In this document: one piece after another, positions 58,526-64,000 of the stretch
Position numbering within the stretch: position 1 is the stretch's first letter
Layout: every line of letters begins with the position of its first letter
From: Leifsonia sp. Root227
Lineage (GTDB): Bacteria > Actinomycetota > Actinomycetes > Actinomycetales > Microbacteriaceae
Direction: 5' to 3'
Assembly: GCF_001428745.1 (NCBI RefSeq)
Contig: NZ_LMIO01000004.1
Span: 62,001-126,000, forward strand
DNA length: 64,000 nucleotides
Position numbers and translations under genes: made by a program
Notes under the pieces: model-generated
The model's input: the letters and a program-made list of their open reading frames with translations, nothing else
Told to the model about the DNA's origin: nothing
Database searches by the model: none

Positions 58526-59214
58526 CGCACCGCATCCGCACCGCATCCATCGGGGCGTTGACCGCCGCCATCGCGGCCGTCGCTGTCGCGGTGCTTCCCG
58601 TGGCGAGCGCGTCGGCGCACGACTACCTGGTCGGCAGCGACCCGGCGGCCGACGCCGTCGTGAGTTCGCCGCTCGACGCGGTGAAGCTCACATTCAACGA
58701 CCGCGTGCTCGACATCGGCGGCAACAGCGCGCTGGTGACCGTGACGGGTCCGGACGCGGCGACCCGCCACTTCGAGACCGGATGCGCGACCATCGCGGAC
58801 ACGGTCGTAAGCGCACCGGTGGCGCTCGGCGCCGCAGGGAAGTACACGATCACCTACCAGATCGTGTCGGCGGACGGCCACCAGGTGTCGAACTCGTACG
58901 CGTTCAGCTACCAGCCGCCGGCAGGAACGGCAGAGGCGGCAGGCACGGAGAAGACGGCGTGCGGCGCCAGTACATCCACGCCGAGCGCTGAGCCGACCAC
59001 CTCGGCGACGCAACCCGCCGCCGCCGAGCCGACGGAGACCGCAGGGTCCCCGCAGCCGACCGCAGCCGCATCCACGGATATCGGCCTCGTGATCGGGATC
59101 GCGGTCGCCATCGTGGTGCTCGCGATCATCGCGGTGGTCATCGTCCTCCTCACCGCCCGCCGCAAGCCCAAGCCCGGTCCCGGTCCCGGCCCCGGTCCCA
59201 CGCCCGACGAGTAA
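58522..59214 (+). CDS. copC: CopC family copper-binding protein
   Basis: The 230-residue exported protein has a signal peptide ending ASASA, then HDYLVGSDPAADAVVSSPLDAVKLTFND and YTITYQIVSADGHQVSNSYAFSY. These give the His and Asp-x-His copper ligands of CopC. A Thr/Pro-rich linker and a C-terminal membrane segment (IGLVIGIAVAIVVLAIIAVVIVLL) tether it. No CopD domain is fused or adjacent. With YcnI and the His/Met-rich membrane protein it forms a likely copper acquisition or delivery unit. Confidence 0.9.
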   Translation: MTHRIRTASIGALTAAIAAVAVAVLPVASASAHDYLVGSDPAADAVVSSPLDAVKLTFNDRVLDIGGNSALVTVTGPDAATRHFETGCATIADTVVSAPVALGAAGKYTITYQIVSADGHQVSNSYAFSYQPPAGTAEAAGTEKTACGASTSTPSAEPTTSATQPAAAEPTETAGSPQPTAAASTDIGLVIGIAVAIVVLAIIAVVIVLLTARRKPKPGPGPGPGPTPDE

Positions 59215-59220
59215 CAAGCA

Positions 59221-59282
59221 ATCGAGTCCGGACTTGTTCACACCTCGCGACGGCGTGTCGCCTGAACAAGTCCGGACTCGAT
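59221..59282. repeat. 62-base inverted repeat with perfect 20-base arms between convergent genes
   Basis: Arms are ATCGAGTCCGGACTTGTTCA (59221-59240) and TGAACAAGTCCGGACTCGAT (59263-59282), perfect over 20 bases. The 22-base loop itself can form GCGAC/GTCGC. It lies between the CopC stop and the convergent SDR stop and may end transcription from both sides. No T-run follows. Its ends match those of the element at 3729-3788. Confidence 0.8.
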
Positions 59283-59306
59283 GGATGCGCTGGGGGGCCG
59301 GGGGCG

Positions 59307-60200
59307 TCAGGGGGTCGGCATGCCGCCGTTGACGTTGAGGGTCTCGCCGGTGACATAGCTGGACTCCGCAGAGGCGAGGAAGACGTACGCCGGCGCCAGC
59401 TCGGTCGGCTGACCGGCGCGGCCGAGCGGCGTCTGCTCGCCGAAGTCGGGGAGCTTGTCCTTCGGCTGACCGCCAGCGACCTGCAGCGGTGTCCAGATCG
59501 GCCCTGGCGCGACGGCGTTCACCCGGATGCCGCGCGGCGCCAGCTGCCCGGCGAGCGCCTTGGTGAACGTGTTGATCGCTGCCTTCGTGGTGGCGTAGTC
59601 GACCAGGATCTCGCTCGGCAGGTATGCCTGCACCGAGGTCGTGTTGATGATGCTCGAACCGGGCTCGAGGTGCGGGAGCGCCGCCTTCGTGATCCAGAAC
59701 ATCGCGTATACGTTGGTGCGGAACGTCTCGTCGAACTGCTCGTCGCTCAGGTCCTCCAGCCGTTCGCAGAACTGCTGCTTGCCCGCGTTGTTGACCAGGA
59801 TGTCGATACCCCCGAGCGCTTCGACGGCGTCGGCGACGAGCCCACGGCAGGCCTCGGCCGTCGTGATGTCGTACGGCAGCATGGCGACGGTCGCGCCGCT
59901 GCCCTCTACGACGGCCGCGATGCGGCGGGCGTCCTCCTGCTCGTCGGGCAGGTAGGCGATGGCGACGTCTGCGCCCTCCCTGGCGAACGCGATCGCGACG
60001 GCAGCGCCGATCCCGGAATCGCCTCCGGTGACCAGCGCCTTCCGCCCGGTCAACCTGCCCGTGCCGCGGTAGGTCGCCTCACCGTGGTCCGCCTTGGGCG
60101 CGAGGTCCGCATCCAGGCCAGGCGCATCCTGGTGCTGCTTGGGGGCGTCGACGGAGTCGAAACGGTCGACGGGATTCTGAAAGGTCAGTTGGTCGGTCAT
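59307..60200 (-). CDS. SDR family oxidoreductase (YghA/glucose dehydrogenase-like)
   Basis: The 297-residue protein has an N-terminal extension (QNPVDRFDSVDAPKQHQDAPG) typical of stress-type SDRs. The Rossmann motif is KALVTGGDSGIGAAVAIAFAREGADVAI, with VNNAG and the catalytic Tyr-x-x-x-Lys in VDYATTKAAINTF. INTTSVQAYLP supplies the Ser. It is NAD(P)-dependent; the substrate is unknown. It is convergent with CopC and divergent from a 42-residue acidic protein. Confidence 0.92.
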   Translation of the reverse strand: MTDQLTFQNPVDRFDSVDAPKQHQDAPGLDADLAPKADHGEATYRGTGRLTGRKALVTGGDSGIGAAVAIAFAREGADVAIAYLPDEQEDARRIAAVVEGSGATVAMLPYDITTAEACRGLVADAVEALGGIDILVNNAGKQQFCERLEDLSDEQFDETFRTNVYAMFWITKAALPHLEPGSSIINTTSVQAYLPSEILVDYATTKAAINTFTKALAGQLAPRGIRVNAVAPGPIWTPLQVAGGQPKDKLPDFGEQTPLGRAGQPTELAPAYVFLASAESSYVTGETLNVNGGMPTP

Positions 60201-60265
60201 GAGGCGGACGGTACGCCGGGCCGCACGCGCGTCGCAGGGGGTTTACGCCGGGCAGGGCGCGGGCG

Positions 60266-60271
60266 TAACGT
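60266..60271 (+). promoter_or_regulatory. -10 hexamer of a leaderless small gene
   Basis: TAACGT is followed by six bases and an ATG opening a 42-codon frame. There is no ribosome site, and the spacing matches other leaderless genes here, which supports the small gene. Confidence 0.5.
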
Positions 60272-60277
60272 CTCCGC

Positions 60278-60406
60278 ATGGACAAGGACGCCCAGAACCA
60301 GCCGACAGCGGTACCCACCGAGCAGATGGACCCGGACATCGTTCCGGCCCCGCTCCCCGACCCCGCCGCCGTCGACGACGGAGACGAGGAGGACGGGCGC
60401 CTCTGA
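60278..60406 (+). CDS. Small acidic protein, 42 residues
   Basis: The frame begins MDKDAQNQPTAVP and ends DDGDEEDGRL. It is acidic, Pro-rich and probably disordered. I do not recognise it. The evidence is a leaderless-type promoter at exact spacing, high third-position GC, and its place divergent from the SDR gene. It could be a stress-linked small protein like its convergent neighbour. Confidence 0.5.
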   Translation: MDKDAQNQPTAVPTEQMDPDIVPAPLPDPAAVDDGDEEDGRL

Positions 60407-60432
60407 GCACAGCGATGGCGCGGTGATCCTGG

Positions 60433-60600
60433 TCAGTCGGGGGCGCCGCCTGATGCCGTGTCCTCTTCGGTCTCGGCGTTGTGGTGCTCCTGCTTCGACG
60501 GTTCGGAGTCCTGACCGTGGTCGTGGATGGCTGCCGTGAAATCGGCGCTCGTCATCTCCTTCTCTCCGTCGTCGAGGTCGGGGCGGTTCTGGTCGCTCAT
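60433..60600 (-). CDS. Small hydrophilic acidic protein, 55 residues
   Basis: The frame begins MSDQNRPDLDDGEKEMTSAD and ends TASGGAPD, with many Glu, Asp, His and Gln residues and no membrane segment. AGGA lies eight bases before the ATG. It is convergent with the 42-residue protein. The composition suggests a disordered stress-type protein; I do not recognise a family. Confidence 0.6.
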   Translation of the reverse strand: MSDQNRPDLDDGEKEMTSADFTAAIHDHGQDSEPSKQEHHNAETEEDTASGGAPD

Positions 60601-60775
60601 CCGGTGATCCTTCCGTCGCGGGGGCGCCGGTGCGCCCCGTAGGCTCCGGACGGTAGCCCCCGCATCCGTCCGGCGGAAGGGGGTGTGGACGGCAACAGGT
60701 GGCAGTTTCGCCGGCGCCAGAGGACACACACGTCCGGTTGAGCCCGCGCACAGCCTCGTGAGGCAAGGTGGGCGG

Positions 60776-61963
60776 GTGGAGATCGTTGTCGACGTGGTGC
60801 TCGTGGTGCTCGCCGTCGTCGCCATCGCCGCGGGGTGGAGCAACGGAGCCATCCGTGCCGCCGGTTCCCTCGTCGGACTGGGACTCGGACTCTGGGCCGG
60901 GCTGAGCCTCGCTCCGCTCGTCGTCGCCTGGCTCGCCGAGGCCGGCTGGGGAAGCGTCACGGAGCGCTCGGTCGTCGCCGCCATCGTCATCCTGGTCTGC
61001 GCCGCCGTCGCGTACGCCATCGCCGCCGGACTGGCGTCGCTGATCGGAAAGCTGCTGCGCCACGGACCGATCCGCTGGCTCGACTCGCTCGTCGGCGCCG
61101 TGCTCGGACTGCTCACCTGGGCCGTCGTGGTCTGGCTCGTCGCCGGTTTCGCCATGGCCACCAGCCTGGCGACGGTCGTGCAGGCCGCCAGTTCGTCACG
61201 CGTCGTCGCGACCCTCGACAGCATCGCGCCGTTCCCGGCCAGCACGGTGCTCGGAGCGGTCGACGACGCCCTCGCGGGGGCCGGTCTTCCCCAGGTGTTC
61301 GAGAGCGGCGAGTCGATCAAGACGATCCAGGCGCCGGACCCGTCCGTGCCGAGCGCCGTGGCGGCGACGGAGTCCTCCGTCGTCACCGTGCTCGCGTCGA
61401 AGCCCGCGTGCGGCGTCGACTCGGAGGGCAGCGGCTGGGTGGTGCAGAGCGGCAGGGTCGTGACGAACGCGCACGTGGTCGCCGGCGCATCCACCATCGT
61501 CGTGCGGGAACCGGCCACCGACAGGGTGGAGCGGGCGACGCTCGTCGCGTTCGACCCTGAGCGCGACCTCGCCGTCCTCGATGTCACCGACCTCATGGCG
61601 CCGCCGCTCGACATCGGGCCGGATGTGACCGCCGGCGCCCAGACGTACGCGGCGGGCTATCCGGGCAACGGCCCGTTCACGATCAGCCCGGAGCGCGTGC
61701 GCGACCGCATCATGGCCCGCGGCACCGACATCTACCAGTCCGGATCGGTCGACCGCGACATCTACTCGCTGCGCGGCAGCGTGCGTCCCGGCAACTCTGG
61801 CGGTCCGCTGCTCGACTCGTCCGGCGACGTGGTCGGCGTGGTGTTCGCCCGCTCGACCGTCGACCCCGACACGGGATACGCGCTCACGCTCGCCGAGCTG
61901 CGGCCGGTGCTGTCGTCGGTGAGCTCCGCGCCGATCAGCTCCGGCGCCTGCTCCACGGGCTGA
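60776..61963 (+). CDS. MarP-type membrane serine protease
   Basis: MarP proteases maintain pH homeostasis and cell-wall metabolism under acid or oxidative stress in mycobacteria. The 395-residue protein has four CvpA/colicin-V-type segments (about 1-135) and an exported chymotrypsin-like domain. The triad is His233 (VVTNAHVVAG), Asp264 (PERDLAVLDV) and Ser341 (VRPGNSGGPLL). Cys212 and Cys392 fit the MarP disulfide that stabilises the active site. The GTG at 60776 follows AAGGTGG. Confidence 0.92.
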   Translation: MEIVVDVVLVVLAVVAIAAGWSNGAIRAAGSLVGLGLGLWAGLSLAPLVVAWLAEAGWGSVTERSVVAAIVILVCAAVAYAIAAGLASLIGKLLRHGPIRWLDSLVGAVLGLLTWAVVVWLVAGFAMATSLATVVQAASSSRVVATLDSIAPFPASTVLGAVDDALAGAGLPQVFESGESIKTIQAPDPSVPSAVAATESSVVTVLASKPACGVDSEGSGWVVQSGRVVTNAHVVAGASTIVVREPATDRVERATLVAFDPERDLAVLDVTDLMAPPLDIGPDVTAGAQTYAAGYPGNGPFTISPERVRDRIMARGTDIYQSGSVDRDIYSLRGSVRPGNSGGPLLDSSGDVVGVVFARSTVDPDTGYALTLAELRPVLSSVSSAPISSGACSTG

Positions 61964-62015
61964 TCGCGCGACGCCGCGCGGAACACTTTCGGGCGCGAGG
62001 TGGTTGGCTGGTGAC

Positions 62016-63035
62016 ATGAAGGCTGTCACTTACACCTCGACCGGACCATCGGATGTGCTGCAGTACGGCGAGCGCGACGAACCGCACGCCGGACAGGGCG
62101 AGGTGCGCGTGCGCATCCACGTGTCCGGCGTGAACCCCACCGACTGGAAGTCGCGCAGCGGCAGCGGCGCCGGTGAGCTCGCCCGTGCGCAGGTGCCCAA
62201 CCAGGACGGCGCAGGCGTGGTGGACGAGGTCGGCGACGGGGTGAGCGGGCTCAGCGTCGGAGACAGGGTCTGGGTGTGGGATGCGGCATACCAGCGCGCC
62301 GACGGGACAGCGCAGGAGCTCGTCGTGCTGCCGGAGCGCCAGGTCGTGCCGCTGCCACAGGATGCGTCGTTCGACCTCGGCGCGTCCGTCGGCATCCCAG
62401 CGCTCACCGCCCACCGCGCGCTCACCGTGCACGAGGGAGGGCCGGCAGAGCTGTCGCCCGGCGCGCTCCACGGGCGCACCGTCCTGGTCGCCGGTGGAGC
62501 GGGCGCGGTCGGCCACGCAGCCATCCAGCTCGCGGTGTGGGCGGACGCGACCGTGATCGCCACGGTCAGCAGCCACGCGAAGGCCGAGCTCGCCAGAGCG
62601 GCCGGCGCCCACCACGTGGTCAACTACCGCGACGGCGACACAGCCCAGGCGATCGGCGCTCTCGCCCCGCGCGGCGTGGACATCGTGGTCGAGGTCAACC
62701 CGGCCGCCAACGCGGAGCTGGACGCGCGGATCGCCGCCCCGAACGCATCCATCGCCGTCTACGCGGACTCCCCCGGCGAGGCGACCGTCGCCATCCCGGT
62801 GCGGCCGAGCATGGGCAAGAACCTGCGCTACCAGTTCGTGCTCACCTACACGACGACCCCCGCGTCGAAGGACGCCGCGGTGCACGCAGTGGCGGCCGCC
62901 ATCGCGGACGGCGCGCTGCCGATCGGCGCGGAGCACGGTCTGCCGGTGACGCGGTTCCCGCTCAGCGAGACCGCAGCGGCGCACGACGCCGTCGAGGGCG
63001 GCGTCGTCGGGAAGGTGCTCATCGACGTGGCGTGA
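62016..63035 (+). CDS. NADPH:quinone reductase-like MDR oxidoreductase
   Basis: The 339-residue protein has the GroES-like start MKAVTYTSTGPSDVLQYGERDEPHAGQGEVRVRIHVSGVNPTDWKSRSG and the Rossmann motif VLVAGGAGAVGHAAIQLA. There are no catalytic zinc ligands, so it belongs to the quinone reductase/zeta-crystallin branch and uses NADPH. ATG at 62016 was preferred to a TTG at 62004. No operon partner is evident. Confidence 0.9.
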   Translation: MKAVTYTSTGPSDVLQYGERDEPHAGQGEVRVRIHVSGVNPTDWKSRSGSGAGELARAQVPNQDGAGVVDEVGDGVSGLSVGDRVWVWDAAYQRADGTAQELVVLPERQVVPLPQDASFDLGASVGIPALTAHRALTVHEGGPAELSPGALHGRTVLVAGGAGAVGHAAIQLAVWADATVIATVSSHAKAELARAAGAHHVVNYRDGDTAQAIGALAPRGVDIVVEVNPAANAELDARIAAPNASIAVYADSPGEATVAIPVRPSMGKNLRYQFVLTYTTTPASKDAAVHAVAAAIADGALPIGAEHGLPVTRFPLSETAAAHDAVEGGVVGKVLIDVA

Positions 63036-63065
63036 CGGCCCCGTCGCCGATCAGGGCCGATCCGG

Positions 63066-63731
63066 TCAGGCTTCCGGCGCCTGGCCGGTGTAGAAGCCGT
63101 AGGTCGCGTCGGCGTTCCTCGCCGCCTGCTCCCTGTCCGCTCCGGCGGCGACGTGCGCGGCCGCCCAGCGGTCGGCCACGGCACGAGTGAACGCCTTGCC
63201 GTCGTCGGAGAGCGCCCAGGCCTCGCCCTCCTCGGGTGAGATCGCGCCATCGAGACCGCCGAGGTTGAGAGCGAGGCCGACGAGGGCCTGATCCCAGCCG
63301 ACGCCGGTGGCCCCTGGACCGAACGTCTCCCACATCCCGGCGGGAACATCGGCGACCAGGGCGGAGTGCTCCAGCTCGAACCGCGTGCTGTCCTCCGTCA
63401 CGGCCGTGAGCCGCACGGTGACCCAGGTGACCCCTCCGCCGAACTCCCAGGTCACGCGGTACTCGGCGCTGCCGTCCGCCGGCGGCGTGCAGGACAGCAC
63501 CTCGCCTCCGGCGTTGCCGGTGAGCTGGTATCGGCCGCCGAGGCGGAGGTCGCCGGAGACGGGGAGGAACCAGCGGGCGATCCGCTCTGCGGTCGTCGTC
63601 GCCTCCCAGACATCGTCGATGCCGGCCGGATACTCCTGGCCGATGGTCTGGATGCGCGTGGGAGCGCCATCGAACTCCTCGGTGCGCAGACTCCGGGTGA
63701 CGGCGTCGATCTGCGGGGTCACGTCGACCAT
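63066..63731 (-). CDS. SRPBCC/AHSA1-type protein
   Basis: The 221-residue protein has the START-like pattern IGQEYPAGIDDVWEATTTAERIARWFLPVSGDLRLGGRYQLTGNAGGEVLSC, VTWEFGGGVTWVTVRL and GVGWDQALVGLALNLGG. Such proteins bind hydrophobic ligands or co-chaperone partners and are often encoded with an ArsR regulator. Its start overlaps the ArsR gene by 13 bases, so the two are coupled. Confidence 0.88.
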   Translation of the reverse strand: MVDVTPQIDAVTRSLRTEEFDGAPTRIQTIGQEYPAGIDDVWEATTTAERIARWFLPVSGDLRLGGRYQLTGNAGGEVLSCTPPADGSAEYRVTWEFGGGVTWVTVRLTAVTEDSTRFELEHSALVADVPAGMWETFGPGATGVGWDQALVGLALNLGGLDGAISPEEGEAWALSDDGKAFTRAVADRWAAAHVAAGADREQAARNADATYGFYTGQAPEA

Positions 63732-64000
63732 GATTGCTCCTCCTCGAGGTGTGCTGGATCATCGGAATGCGCGCGCTCGGCGGCCAGGCGGCGCTCACGT
63801 CCGCCCCTCGCCAGTTCGGTGCCGAGAGCCGCGAGCGGGCCGCGCCAGAAGCGCTCGAACGGGCTCAGCCAGTCGTTCGCCTGCTGAAGTCCGTGCGGGT
63901 CGACCGCGTACAGTCTGCGGGTGCCCTCCGGACGGACGGTCGCGAAGCCATGCTCCCTGAGTATCCGCAGGTGCTGCGACACCCCCGGCTGGCTGATGCC
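63719..64000 (-). CDS. ArsR family regulator, N-terminus cut by window end
   Basis: The visible 93 residues begin GISQPGVSQHLRILREHGFATVRPEGTRRLYAVDPHG, the recognition helix and wing of an ArsR winged helix. The tail LSPFERFWRGPLAALGTELA matches the ArsR proteins paired with AHSA1-type genes. The gene continues beyond the right edge. It probably autoregulates this pair. Metal ligands of classical ArsR are not visible in the part seen. Confidence 0.85.
   Translation of the reverse strand, partial: GISQPGVSQHLRILREHGFATVRPEGTRRLYAVDPHGLQQANDWLSPFERFWRGPLAALGTELARGGRERRLAAERAHSDDPAHLEEEQSWST

Noticed and set aside
1..64000. tRNA, rRNA, CRISPR arrays, insertion sequences and integrase-type attachment sites
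   Set aside because: All gaps were read on both strands. None shows a cloverleaf with a TTC-loop motif, regularly spaced identical repeats, or transposase or integrase frames.

Overview
The window is a high-GC, gene-dense stretch with no gene-free interval above about 220 bases. It reads as a chromosome segment of an actinobacterium (Actinomycetota), most likely of the family Microbacteriaceae. The clues are NucS in place of MutS/MutL mismatch repair, a MarP-type periplasmic protease, an actinobacterial holin-X/DUF3618/YihY set, sugar ABC importers without a dedicated ATPase, many leaderless genes, and very frequent GGATGC/GCATCC words. I see no rRNA, tRNA, CRISPR array, insertion sequence or prophage. 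Genus and species are not claimed.

Layout, left to right. 1-3.8 kb: a cut membrane protein, a beta-propeller lactonase, nucS, an SseB-like protein, a HAD phosphatase and a lipoprotein. 3.8-11.5 kb: a mannitol PTS locus with a PRD regulator, an orphan Lac-type IIB, HPr, enzyme I, mannitol IICB, IIA and mannitol-1-phosphate dehydrogenase. 11.5-18 kb: two divergent operons around an IclR-type palindrome, holding a D-aminoacylase-like hydrolase, KDPG aldolase, a fold-III PLP enzyme, a KDG-type kinase, an IclR regulator and RidA. 18-22 kb: an ABC ATPase, then a type III polyketide synthase, methyltransferase and flavoprotein operon resembling srsABC. 23-31.5 kb: a ROK regulator and dehydrogenase divergent from a polar-amino-acid ABC importer, an asparaginase, CutC and a ROK kinase. 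31.5-36 kb: two secreted repeat proteins (one chaplin-like and wall-anchored) and an MFS/MarR divergent pair. 36-41.7 kb: panD, a fluoride riboswitch with two crcB genes, a universal stress protein, envelope proteins and a Nudix hydrolase. 41.7-49.1 kb: a Tat-exported arylsulfotransferase-like protein, glutamate decarboxylase, an M15-like secreted peptidase and a two-component system. 49.2-57 kb: an alpha-mannosidase and ABC importer operon under a ROK regulator. 57-64 kb: a copper-associated trio, an SDR, two small acidic proteins, MarP, a quinone reductase, and an SRPBCC/ArsR pair cut by the window end.

How the genes work together. The mannitol locus is a complete phosphorelay, from EI and HPr through IIA and IICB to MtlD and fructose-6-phosphate. 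The 11.5-18 kb locus would convert an N-acyl amino sugar acid or D-amino acid to KDG, KDPG and then pyruvate plus glyceraldehyde-3-phosphate; N-acyl-D-glucosaminate is my best substrate guess. The 23-31.5 kb locus pairs a sugar-type regulator and kinase with an amino-acid importer and asparaginase, which suggests a sugar-amino-acid conjugate. The mannosidase locus imports and trims mannosides.

Recurring regulatory structure includes a TANNNT-N6-RTG arrangement marking leaderless genes, two long inverted repeats with ATCGAG...CTCGAT ends placed between convergent genes, and clear palindromic operators at 15.68, 35.57 and 55.58 kb.
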